Assembly (NCBI RefSeq): GCF_965638725.1
Contig: NC_134975.1
Span: forward strand, 1,810,179 to 1,874,178
Length of the DNA: 64,000 nucleotides
From: Aptenodytes patagonicus
Taxonomy: Eukaryota > Chordata > Aves > Sphenisciformes > Spheniscidae
Direction: 5' to 3'
Shown here: positions 20,901 through 32,011 of the stretch, one piece after another
Numbering within the stretch: position 1 is the first letter of the stretch
Layout: each line of letters opens with the position of its first letter
Position numbers and translations under genes: made by a program
Notes under the pieces: generated by a model
Told to the model about the DNA's origin: nothing
The model's database searches: none
What the model saw: only the letters and a program-made list of their open reading frames with translations

Positions 20901-23900
20901 TAACCAAAACAGCAATATTCAGGGGAAGCTTTTCTGCAGGACACGTTGCTTGCACACCACGGCCTAAAGCACACTGCACAACTTACATCGCTGAACTCCA
21001 GGGGCAAGCTCTCTGTGGGCTGGAGCTCAGCAGCGCTCAAGTACAGGTCCGTGGGGGCAGCTTCCAGCTCCTCAGGGACAGCCAGCACCTGCTCGGGTAC
21101 GTACATCTGCGGAGGCAACCGGAGATGGAGCGGGCAGCACGGATCCTCGGAGAGGCTCACGGGAACTGGCTTGTTGCAGGGCACTTCCTCGGAGCCTTGA
21201 CACGGTTTAAACAGAGTCTGATTAGTGTCCTGACAGATGTCTGGGAAGATGTGGTCAAGGGAAACCTGCACAGCAGACAAGCTACAGACGGACACGCATC
21301 CAGAGGCATAAACGCTCCCCCCTCACCCACCACCCTCCAGCAAACGGTGTTAAAAACCCCATACATTTCTCCGAGGGACTCCAGAGTTGCACCTCGACTG
21401 CCCGGCAGTGTGGATGACGTTACTTGCATGATGGCAAACGGGGACAACAGCGACAGCCTCCCAGTGGGGGCTGGGAAACGGAGCTGGATCCCTGTAAAGC
21501 ACTCGCAGATCCTCAGATGGAAGATATTACAAATGCACAGGCTTACTTTTAGTTGCAGACATCCATTTAAAAGGCATTTGCACAGGCCTTAACATCTAAC
21601 ACGCAGCGGAGATACGAGCACACACAATGCTTTTTCCACAGCCAGGAGTTTAGTTCCGGTATTTCTATCTTCCCAGTGCATTTTCCTTCCCAATGGAAAA
21701 CCTATTCCTGCCAGAGGTGTAAATGGGATTTCCTGCCTTTAATCACAAACAGAAACTCTGCTCCAATTGCATCGCGCTTGCAGAGCAATCCACCAGCAGA
21801 GAGTAGCTACAGACCAAATCCCATCCTCTTCCAAGAGCCCTGCGAAACTACAGACGGACCCACCGCTGAGGCTGCACCAGGGTCTGCATAAACAACATTT
21901 TACTGACAGTCGTGAAGTTTCTACTTACTGCTGCAAGGAACAGCTGAGATTGTGTCACCCAGTGAGGAGAGTGAGGCACAACCTCCACGCAGGCGACAAT
22001 CTGGAGCTGGGGCCAAAGCAGATTTCAGGTGTCGATCAAGTCTCTCAGGTCAGATACCTCAATATCAAACCCACCCAAACAACTGCCCAGCTGTTCTCGA
22101 CGTTTGTGGGTTCATGCCACAGCTTCCTCTTCACACAGTGCAGTGTGGGAGAGGAAAAAAAAAGCCCAAACTTCCAAACCCACATAAACTGGCAAAAGGC
22201 GCCAAGTTTAACCCAGTTTCTTAAGCTGTCTAGGTTTCAGATTTATCCTTTCCTCCTCTCCTCCCTGCACCGAGGCAGCTGTGAACGCGCCGATACGACT
22301 TCCCGGCAGGCTGTGGGGAGCCCGTAATCTGTGCTAGCAGCAACGGTACGGAGCTCAGCCCAGAGGAGCCAGATCTCTCAGACACTCAAGGGCAGATGTG
22401 GTGAGGAAAGCGCCTCTGTATGAACAGCAGGGTGGGGAAGCCAGATTTTAATCTCTCTGAATGACTCCCAGATCAAGCGCCGACTTTATTGGTAGCCAAA
22501 AAGCATGGATTGCCAAGATGACCAAATCACATGCTCCACCTGGAGCCCAACAGCCCAGCTGGGTTCGGTCCCTTTAATGCATTGTCACAAACAATCCAGC
22601 TCCTGAAAAGCAAACAAAGCCCAAGAGCCTCCCGACAATGCACAAAGCAGAGCAAACTGCAGATGTTATCGGCTCAGCGGGGCTAACCAAAGTAAAATCT
22701 TGTTTGTGTCAGTGAAAGTCAGCTGACAGCTCGGACGTAAGGAAATCAAACCTCGTTTTTTCCACTCCCTTCTCAGCCTGCCCTGCTCAAAGCGAGTCAG
22801 CTGCAAACAGCAACTTGCTCAAACCGTTTTATAGGTATTTATCCTGTCTTTATTTTGAAGCATATGGTCACTAGAGAGAAACCAAGGCACCTTCCTGCTA
22901 CCCGGGCTGCTCCCTGCACATACCTGGAGTCGAGTCTGCCAACTTCAGTAACAAAACAGAACGAAGAGCTCACACAAAACAACGAGCTCCTCCTCCCCCT
23001 GGGCTGCCAGCTCTGCTCTGGGACCCAGCACCAGAACTTCTCCTGACTCACACCAGCAACAGCTGCTAATGCAGCTCCGGCACAATCCAAACCTGCTCCT
23101 GGACACATCCACCCAATCCCATTTAGGCAAGAGCTGTGCAGGGGCAACGCTCGGTTCGTGGATCCCGTGTTGGGGCGCTGATCCCCGAGCTGGGGGGATC
23201 CCAGTGGAAATTTCAGTGCTAGCCCTCAAAAAGCCGAGGCCGTTTCAGGAGGTTGAACAGCTCAAGGCTGTTCACACACACGTGTGCGAACCTTTCAAGG
23301 AGTAAAAGGAGATTGAGCTGACCCATGGCAGCCCCAAACAGGCTAGGAACTACTCCCTCATTCAGATCCTCCCAAAAATCACCGAGCACGTGCTTCAGCA
23401 GTCAGACACCCTTTTCTACAAACATCCCTCACAGCAGGACTCATACCGAGAGCTCACAGACCCTGCTCAGGATGACTGCTGGCACCCAGCACCTGCAGCC
23501 AAGAGCAGACTTGCTTCTATCCCCTTTTCACATAGCCAGAAACCATCTCGAGCCTCCCTCGGACTTTGTGAGGTTCCCCTGTCACTTCCAAGTGAACTAG
23601 CCACCCCGTTCGGATGCTCTGGATCGGCCAGCGTACCACAGGAAGGCTGCAGCGGGACCTGCCCGGGCAGAGGCGAGGGCAAGCCCAGCTTTTTGTCGCT
23701 CCCACACGAATTGGCCGTTCCATGGGGACGGGAGCGCCAACAGACCGGGAGACGTTTCCTCTGGGCTCCTGCTTGAAACCAACGGCTACAGCAAACCGAT
23801 GGCCTTGATTTAGGGCCAAAGAGAAAAAAAGGAGGATCAAACACACTTCAGACTGCCAGCAAACAGTCAGGAGCGCAGCCCAAGGCAGCACAGGCAGATC

Positions 23901-26900
23901 AAAGGATACGCGTGAGGCAGTGCCTGGTCATCGGAAGGGACTGGTTGGAGCATCGGACGTCGTCGACAAAGGCCAAGCACCTCTGGCTGGAGCGGGTGGT
24001 GTGCGCCTGCAAGTCCAAGAGAAGAGCTCAGAGCTGCGCTGGAGAGTCGTCCGGCTCTGTTCCAGAGAAACCCCCTCGGCTATACAACACTTGCGTCCTG
24101 CTTTCAAAACACGCCAAGACCAAACTCTCAGTTCCACTCCAGCAGAGCCTCGCTCCTCATTATGTCCTTCCCATTCAAGCTTTTATTAAACAGAGCTGAG
24201 ACAATGAGGCACGACTCGATTTCAATAGGAAGAACTTCACCTCAGAAGTATGTCTCAAAGAACGAGGTTTCTCAGACTCATCTTTCAAATTTCAGAAGTC
24301 AGTTAAGGGAACGCTTTGCATTTTAAAATGGTTACAAAGAAATGGCTGCACACAGCTTCAAATTTAGTTTCACGTGTGATGCAAGGGGCCTGCCTTTCGG
24401 TCCCCACAGGTCTAGGAGGAGTCTGGTTTCACCACTATAAGAAGTATTTCCCCCACATTTTTCAATGATGAAAATCAGGCTACCTTGTACTGAGCCCTCG
24501 CTTTCAAAAGGGAAAATTCTCCAACCCTACACTTTAACTTGTGCAGTTCTGGTGCCCATTTTAAATGACTCCAGGAAGCCCCGATGTTTCGGCCAACGTG
24601 TGGATACCGAGGGTGCTGGCCAGGACCAGATCTTTATGTCCTTGCAGAAAGGGCATGTTACAAGGGGCGCTCCGGCAGGGCCAGAGCGCACCTGGCCCGG
24701 GATCGCTCCCAGGAAGGGACGAGAGGAAAGACCCAGCTTCCAAGCGAGGCTGTAACTCCAGCCATACCCAGTCCCCGAGCTGCTGGACGCACCTGCTGGG
24801 CAGCGCCATCGGTCGCCAGCATCCTGCGCTCCTTCAGCTGCCGGTGGAGCAGGGCCTCCACGCCGTAGCGCTGCCGGTAGCGGCGCAGGCACTTCAGGCG
24901 CTTCAGGTTCTCACGTTCCTTGGCCATCAGCCCCTCCGGGCCTGTCAGAAGGCTGCTGCCTGCCAGGAGCGAGGGGAGGGGGTCAGAAAATACCACCCCC
25001 ACCTGCCACATCCTTCCATTTTTTTTTTTGGTATCGAGAGCCAAAATCAGCTGTCGAGCGCTCCAACAGCTGACTAACGACACAGATGTCAACGCACGGA
25101 GCGAACGAGCAGCGAGAGTTGCTCGTATAAACAGGAAGCACATCTTTCAGTTACATAAGAGGATGACAAAGCAGACTCCATCCCAAAACTCATCCCAACT
25201 GCTCTGTGCACACGAGGAGCCGACTGAATATTTTTAAGCATCTTTTAAAATAATTTGGCCACTCAAAAGTCTATTGTGATTTCTGCAGGCAGAATAGCAG
25301 TTTGTCAAATTTCAGCTTGCTCCTGTGCAAGTTCTGGAAGCTTCCAGTAAGCACTCCCAGCTGTAATTACAGGGCAACGCTCAGGATCTGCTTTTCTATT
25401 ACTGGTTTGCTAAAAAGAGTTCTACAAAATTGTTATGTACCAAACTTCCAGTTATTTTTATTTGAGACCGAGCCGTATTATGCCATTTTCCAGGATGAGC
25501 TATTATAAGACCATGCTAGAGAAAGCATTCTTTGCACTGCAATACTTGCAACCAGTTATACAACCCAGCTCTGCCTCTGCTGAACTACGAACTCCTGCCT
25601 CCAAGAGCACGTTCCGTACAGGGAGAAATCCAACCGAGGCAGAAGTGCTTTTGCAAGGCAAAGGTGCACCCCTGCTAAGGAGGAGTACGTCATTACAGCA
25701 GTACTGGTGTAACAACTGAAACAAAACTTCTGCCGATACAGACAGGACCTTACAGATGAATAAATTTTTTTGTTTATAAAACCAAAAACAGGAAATCCCA
25801 TACAAAAAAAAAAAAAAAAAAAAAAAAGAAAAGAACTTTTGCCTCAGAAGTAAACTTTGTAGTCTCATTTCCTGACAACACTGCAAACTTTGAAGAGCAA
25901 AGAAATCCGGCAACCTTTCTAACCCAAACGATACCAATCTCCAGGCATGAGGCCAGCCACAAAAATACCTTCTCTAACTGACTTTCAGTCCTACGGTAAT
26001 TCTCACCCTTACCGAGACAGCACTGCTCTGAAGTCTGCTTCTACAAAGGGCAAAAAAAACCCATTTTTTTTTTAAATGTAGAGTTCTGCATGTGTTTTAG
26101 AGAAGCGCCGTGCCCTCAGCCAGACGAATACGGATCAGTGACTACCTGTACCAGTACTTGCCTATGGCTTCATGTTCTCCCTTGCGGCTGTGCAGGTATC
26201 GGCGCTTCTTCTCCTTCAGAAGGTGCTGGAGTCGTTTGAACTGGTCAATGTAGAGAGACTGCAGGCGGATCAGCTTCTCTCGCATGATCAAAGCCACCTC
26301 CTCAGCTGTGTACACGCCAGCATGCCTGAAAAACACCCCCACAGACAGGGTGAAGTTTCTAAGGGTCCCTCGGGGCTGTTCTCCTGGCCGAATGGCACGG
26401 ACGTTATCAGAAACACGGGCTGAGCAGGGCTGGGTTAGACAGATCAACGGGTGACGAGCAGAAATACTGATTTTTACAGATTTATTTTTAATTTAAGAGA
26501 TCACCCAGAGACTGCTGCTGAACGGACCACTCCACACTGAAAGAGGATGACCATCAAATACTTCCCAGAAGAACCACCAGGTCCAAGACTTACAAGCATT
26601 CACACCTAGCAACTCACCAAGGATCAAAGTCCAACTGCGACACCATTAATAACGTCACCTCTTTAACATAACCGCCATCTCCTCTGGTACCACACTGAGC
26701 TCAGAACGCTCCGCACGCTACACGTGTGTAAGCAGCCTGCAGCCACCAGCATCCAACTTACTTCAAGGGATCCTCCTGGTCGCTATCGATGCTGTCAGCC
26801 TCGCTGTCCGGGTCCCCTCGCCACGTCTGGTCCACTGTGATAGGGTCCTGCTCGCCATCGCTCCAGCTGTCCTCATCTGAAAAGACAAGTCACCCTGAGC

Positions 26901-28868
26901 AATAGGACACTGCCCTACGTCCCAGCGCTCGCCGCTCTGGCACAGGGCAGCCGGGGACCCCGGGAGCTCGGCTCCACGGCCGCACGGAGGTGAACCAGCT
27001 CTGTCTCTTGCCAGGAGAGACTTCTCCTCCCCAGCACAGTGTGAGCCAGCGACATGGAACAACGGGAAACCCACCAACTCGGCGCAGCCAAAACACACAG
27101 CTCCTGTGGGGTGGCGCTCCTGCCTACCTAGGAACCACGAACTGCCGGCTGGCCCCACCAAGCGACCCTGCGAGATGAGAAGCTCAGCACTGAGCCAGCG
27201 TTTGACAGGCAGCGCTAGAGACTAACCCAGCAAAGAAGGAAGCTAGCTAACATTTCTACTCTGTGACTGCAAGGGAAGAAAACCTGCAGGATTTTGGTCT
27301 GGTGGTGTGAGTCGTCTACAGTCAGTGGCAGGCGAGACACACCAGGGTTTGCAGAACACAATCTTTTACCCACGGACCCCTGGGATCTTTTTTTCACTGA
27401 TTTAAGAAGTGATATCCTTGGCATTTCCACGCAGAATGGAGAACTCCAGGTCCTCTCTCACCGGTTTTCACTTTCAATTCTTACCTAGGATCCGACTGGC
27501 TTCGCTGCGGCTGCTCTCTGCGGTCTGGGAGCCCAGCTCTGTTTTGGCGTAAGAGCTAAGCTGGCAAAGGAGAGTCTCGCTTACAGGCCCAGGATTGGAC
27601 TTCTTCATCTGAGCTTGGAGCGCCAGAGTGTTCCTACGGGCATGCTCCGCACAGAACGACGTGCTGCGAGAATAAATCACAAGCTTGTTACAACTCCAAG
27701 CCCTCAGCCAGCAAAACGAACAAGCGATACAGTGAGAAACGTTCCCTGGCACCTGGAAAGCACATCCCCTCCACAGCTCTCTCTCAGAGAGAGCCGCTGG
27801 CTGCAGGTACAGCTTGGAAATGCCAGAGAGCCCTGGGTGGCTCGCAGACCACACACCACCGCTGAAATGCCACCTCTGGCACTGGAGCCAGCAGCCACAT
27901 GGCACAGCAGCAGCGAGAGAAAAGAGCTTTTTACTTAAAGCCACTGAGGTGAGCTCTTCTGCTTCCAAACATTCACACTGGACTCTCAGTCTCCACACAG
28001 AGCACGCTGGCCCACATCGGATGGATCCTTTTTATCGCAGAGGGACCAAGGGCAGAATGAAGACTATCAGCGTCCACATCCCCGTAACCTCTGAGAATGA
28101 AACACGGGTCGATGCTCCCATAAGGGAAACTGTGCTCTGCTGTCATGCTTACTGAATGTCGAGAACTGTTCTAGGTCCTTCCATTCATAGCAGTCAGAAC
28201 ATTTTATATGCATCAGAGAACAAGAAGCACAACCAGGTCATCAACTCCACCTAACACACGACCAGAGTGTATGTGCTGAGGATTATCCGTAAGCACAGAC
28301 AGCGGCAAGTTAAATTTGCTGGGCTGAGCGGAGGTACGGCACCACGTGGGTGCACATACAGCTCTTACGCTCTTACAAAGGACCTGGATCACTGCAGCCA
28401 CCTTCTGATGGCAGAGGGCAGCAGCCCGACAGTCCTGCAGGACCAAGACGACTCCACGCAGTGTCCAGCACTCACAGTCTTTTTCTAGCTTAAAAACGCT
28501 TCAGAAAGAGGGAGCCACTTGTCTGAGGTAACGTAACTGCAGCAGCTGAATCGGGAGGACCTTCTCCTGCCCGTTTTAATTCTGTATGATGGAGAACCAG
28601 GAGAAAGAGGTACTCACCCATCCTTCTTCTCTGGTTTGGGTGCAGCGTTGGGACACCGCTTTCCATTCTTTGTTGAAACATAGCTGCACTGCTTGAAAGG
28701 GGCACTCCTGTCTTCAAGAATGTGCTTAATACAGAACTCCTGCCCCTCCAGCCGCGGCTGGGAGCACTGGCGGTGAGTGAAGGCACATGACAGAGGCTCC
28801 TGCGGCCGCGGCACAGGAGTAAGGCGTCCTCGGCTTGACGGCAAAACATGGATCCGAATTCTGTTCAT
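17914..28868 (-). CDS. KANSL2: KANSL2, NSL complex subunit 2
   Basis: KANSL2 is a subunit of the KAT8/MOF-containing NSL histone acetyltransferase complex in the nucleus. Coding exons on the minus strand are 28618-28868, 27485-27663, 26762-26876, 26162-26325, 24793-24959, 23910-24006, 20987-21240, 18978-19214 and 17914-18042. Phases agree throughout and the total is 530 residues (human about 490). The start is [20 protein letters not shown], followed by a Cys/His zinc-binding segment ([20 protein letters not shown]). The acidic [18 protein letters not shown], the helical [20 protein letters not shown] and a second Cys/His segment ([18 protein letters not shown]) follow. The end is [11 protein letters not shown], matching human ANGKPEPTSIS. 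The extra length lies mainly in exon 18978-19214, after DILALEEP. The intron after 26162 starts with GC instead of GT. Three introns carry snoRNA candidates. Confidence 0.97.
18119..18245 (-). ncRNA. H/ACA box snoRNA, copy 1 (SNORA2-like by host gene)
   Basis: On the minus strand, 127 bases fold as hairpin-H box-hairpin-ACA. Hairpin 1 pairs GGCCCTG with CAGGAGCC, then ACCACCGG with CCGTTGGT, leaving internal pockets. The H box is AAAGGA (ANANNA). Hairpin 2 closes with CGCTCCC against GGGAGCG, followed at once by ACA and three bases. It sits in the last KANSL2 intron, with its end 76 bases before the intron's 3' end, the usual H/ACA spacing. Human KANSL2 is known to host SNORA2A, SNORA2B and SNORA34; two paralogous copies here fit SNORA2A/B, but the family name is an inference from the host gene. 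The RNA guides pseudouridylation; its target was not determined. Confidence 0.85.
19215..20986 (-). other. KANSL2 intron, nothing recognised
   Basis: Ordinary intronic sequence of lower GC than the flanks. No repeat family or RNA is recognised. Confidence 0.5.
23691..23817 (-). ncRNA. H/ACA box snoRNA, copy 2 (paralogue of the 18.1-kb copy)
   Basis: This is nearly identical to the 18119-18245 copy over its length. It has the same hairpin 2 (CGCTCCC with GGGAGCG, then ACAAAA) and hairpin 1 core (CCATCGG opposite CCGTTGG), with H box AGAGGA. It lies in the intron between the exons at 23910 and 21240, about 90 bases after the donor. Differences in the outer stem are mostly compensated, and the pocket and box elements are kept. 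That pattern indicates selection on RNA rather than a recent neutral duplication. Confidence 0.85.
28265..28435 (-). ncRNA. H/ACA box snoRNA candidate (SNORA34-like by host gene)
   Basis: In KANSL2's first coding intron the minus strand folds into two hairpins and ends in an ACA box. The 3' hairpin pairs ATGTGC with GCACAT, then CCGTA with TACGG, then CAGC with GCTG, then GCAA with TTGC. Large internal loops look like a pseudouridylation pocket, and ACA plus CTC follow at once. The 5' hairpin pairs GGAC with GTCC and has an apical GCCATC-AGAA-GGTGGC. The hinge (TAAGAGCGTAAGAGC) is not a perfect ANANNA box, and the predicted 171 bases are long for the class, so the 5' end is uncertain. Human KANSL2 hosts SNORA34 in addition to the SNORA2 copies. 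Confidence 0.6.
28497..28590. repeat. Possible MIR relic
   Basis: The order of words (CCACTTGTCTGAGGTAACGT, GCAGCTGAATCGGGAGGAC) resembles the reverse complement of the MIR core, ACTTGCCCAAGGTCACAC onwards. It is strongly diverged and the call is tentative. Confidence 0.3.
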
Positions 28869-29098
28869 GCCAACACCTGCTCGAGAGATGCAGGCTAGTT
28901 AAAAGAAATGAAACAAACTACTGATAAAAAGAAAGAGGAGCAGCATCTGCTAACGCATCTGAATAAAGCTCTTTGACCCCCTTGAACAGGCGGGAGATGA
29001 AGTTGCTCCTATAGAGATAGTTTCTTCCAACGCCTGAGGAAACTTTTGGCTTTGCAGCAACCCCATTTCTGCACAGAATGAAATACATCTCACTCACC

Positions 29099-30120
29099 TG
29101 AGCTACCAAGCAGCAACGTCCATGCCAAGGTGTGGGCACAACAAGCGCTGCTGCCTGCCAGCATTGTGGCCGGGGGGGGCTACACGTCCCAGAGGTGCCC
29201 CTCTACCCCCCCCCCGCCCCAGCGCAGGACCCTTTCCTCCCAGCGCACGAATCCCACAGCTCCACACCCTCCCGGGGTACAGCGCTCCCTTCCAAGCGCA
29301 GCCCACCAACCCCACAATGCCCAACACAAACCCCATCCCTCCATGGCATCCCCTGTCCCCCAACTCGCGGCCCCTTCCTCAGCGGGCAGGCTCTCCCAAC
29401 CCTGCCCCCCCGCCGTGCTTCCCACAGGCCCAGTGCCCACCCCAGCCCTGCACCCCCCCCCCCCCCCCCGTGCGCTGCTCACCAACTCCACAGCGCCCAG
29501 TACAGGATCCCTCCCGCCCAGCGCAGCACCCGTGCACGACCCCCTCCGCCCAGTGCACCCCCCTCCCCCGCAGCTCCTCAGCGCGTGGCCCCTGCTCCCG
29601 GTGCCCATCCCCGCTCCCGGTGCCCATCCCCGTGCGGGCCGCCGCCCCCCCCCCGGTGCCGGCGCGGACCCCTCTCCGCCCACGCACGTGCTCCGCCGCC
29701 CAGGCCCCGCGCATGCGCAGTCGCGCCGCCCGGCCGCCCCGGCGCCGCCATTTTGTCCGCGGGCGGCGGGCGTGAGGGGCGCTCCCGAGGGGAGCTCAGG
29801 CAGCGCGGCCGGAGCGGAGGGCGGGGGGGGGAACCGCCCCCCCGGCCGGTGCGGGGTGGAGGGGCCCCGGCGGAGCGCGCAGGTGTCGCGGCGAAGGGCT
29901 GCGCGGGCGCCACTCGGGGCGGGCGGCGCCGCCGCCATCTTACCTCGCTGCCGCCCCGGCCTCCCTGCTGCCTCGCCGCGCACCCGCCCCGCCACCTCAC
30001 TGGCCCGCCCGGCCGCCAATCCGCGACAGGCGCGGGGGCGGTGCCGCGCGCGGTTGGCCGAGCTCGCCGCCACTCCGCAGGGACCAGCCACGCCTCAGGG
30101 AGTCACGTGAGGGCGGCGCG
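29099..30120 (-). promoter_or_regulatory. KANSL2 CpG-island promoter and leader exon
   Basis: A likely leader exon on the minus strand ends at 29944 (GCGAG followed by GTAAGATGG), joining the acceptor before 28876. A second possible donor (GCTCAG then GTGAGTG) at 29097 suggests an alternative leader. YY1-type motifs (GCCGCCATNTT) lie at 29744-29754 and 29931-29941, and a perfect NRF1 palindrome GCGCATGCGC is at 29709-29718. There is no TATA box; this is a typical ubiquitous promoter. Confidence 0.6.
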
Positions 30121-30640
30121 GCGGGAAGCCGACACGTGGGCGCGGCGGGACCGGGGGCGCACGGCGGGGACCGGGGCGCCCGTGGGTTTGCCAGCCCCGA
30201 GCGAGGGAGGGGAGACGGGAGCGGGTTTGTGCTTTGGCCCCGGGAAGGCAGAAGCTCCCGGTAGCCCCAGGGACACCGGCTTGGTCCCAGGGCACCAGCC
30301 GGGGGCCAAGAGCCCCCCCCCCCGGCTCTACCCCGTGTCCTCCCCCCCCCTCCCCGGTTTCCCGGGACAGCTGCAGAGAGACATTGCTCCCCGCTGATTA
30401 ACGGAAAGGGAAGAACGAGCAATTCACCGCAAACCCCGACAACCCGGGAGCAGCCAGCCCAGCCGCCGAGAGAGGCTCCAAAAGGAGTGAGGGACAGGCC
30501 TTTGCCGGGAGCCTGAAACCTAAAAACCGAACCCAAAACCGCAGGGGGCGGGTTACCGATGGCAGAGGCGCTGGCGAGGGTCAGCAGCACCGACTGCTCT
30601 TAAAAAACAAGCTTGACATAGAACAAGTTTCACAAAACCA
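30121..30640. other. Intergenic interval KANSL2 / CCNT1
   Basis: Sequence between the KANSL2 promoter and the CCNT1 3' end. No gene is recognised. Confidence 0.5.
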
Positions 30641-30655
30641 TACGGAGACAGTACA

Positions 30656-30661
30656 TTTATT
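30656..30661 (-). terminator. CCNT1 polyadenylation signal AATAAA
   Basis: The plus-strand TTTATT reads AATAAA on the minus strand and would give CCNT1 a 3' UTR of about 1.35 kb. Other A/T-rich stretches at 31880-31905 could be alternative ends. Confidence 0.6.
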
Positions 30662-32011
30662 GAAGGTTGGAAAAGTAAAGTCTGATAACAAAGGAAATCG
30701 GCTTTTCCGAGACATTCAACCAAAACTCAGGCGGCTGCCCTGGTCCAGGGTTTAGGGTCATGGAAAAAGCTCTTTCCAGCTCGGCTGCGAGCAGCCATGT
30801 GCCAACGGGATCCCCTGGAATTGCTGCCCCGGGCACGGTGACCCTTCCAGCCATCCATCCTGCACGGTCTCGTCCTACGTCCCAGCTGGGAACGCACCAC
30901 GCGGCTCCTCCCCAGATCGACCCCTGCACAGCCACGGACCGAGTCCACCAACGCATTCCAACACCTAAACCCAGCTCTACGCGTGCCGGCGGCACCACCC
31001 GCGGCAGGACCCAGCCAGCCAGCTCCCAGCACAGAGCTGCTCTGCCCCGGCAGGTGCCTTCGGGCACAATCCGACCCCACGTACAAACCCCTTGGCTCAG
31101 CAGCACTCATCCCTGCCGGCCATGGGCAGCTCCTCTGGACTCTCTCCCCCGCAAAAAGCGGCCATGGGGGGCAGGCGCTGGGCCAAGCGCCCTCCATCCA
31201 TCACCTCACCCTGGCTGTTCCAACGCCAGCCGCCCCGAAACGCCACCGAAAGCCCCCAGCAGCTCGGCCCACGTGCTGCCCCTGAAGCCCCACCACCGCC
31301 GGGGTTTCCAGCAGAAGCGGTGGGACCTGCAGGAGGGGAGCGAGGGACGGAGACGGGATCCCAAAACCAGAGCAGCAGCTTTTGGAGCGAGGAAAACAGA
31401 CCCACAGCAGGTAGAGCAGCTCCCATCACCCCGTGGTCGCAGCAGCTGGTATTCCCTCACCTCCCCAATCCGAGCGGCCTCCGGTCCCTGCCCTCCCCTC
31501 GCACCTCACTTCCTCCCCTCCATCCCTCAAAAGCTCCTGAACCCACTTTCTTGTCGCCAACAGCTCGAATGGAACCGCCCGACAAATCCACCCCAAACCC
31601 TCATCGGGGTCCCCCCCGCAGCACCACAAAATTAAAATGAACAAAACACTAAGATATAAGTTACTGCTTAAATTATTTGTAAAACATCTTAAATTTTCTG
31701 TGACATATTTTAAATACCCGCCAGGGCTCCCCCACAATGCGTGTTCCCCAGAGAGGGCTTCGGTTCCAGCAGGGACAGAGCCCACCACTAACTGGAAGTC
31801 AATAGGGGAGGGAGCAAGGAACACAGAAAGGGTTTCTTATCCTTTCACAGCTTCAACAACTCCGCGCTCTAAATATCAATAATAAAAGTTATATTATAAT
31901 AAAATAGTTCTTCGTGAGGCAGTGGAGATCGAACAAGCCCTTTCACGCCCCCGCAGGGGCAGCCCAGGTTTGGGCTTGGGCTCTGCACAAACTCAGTAGT
32001 AAAAAGGGGCT

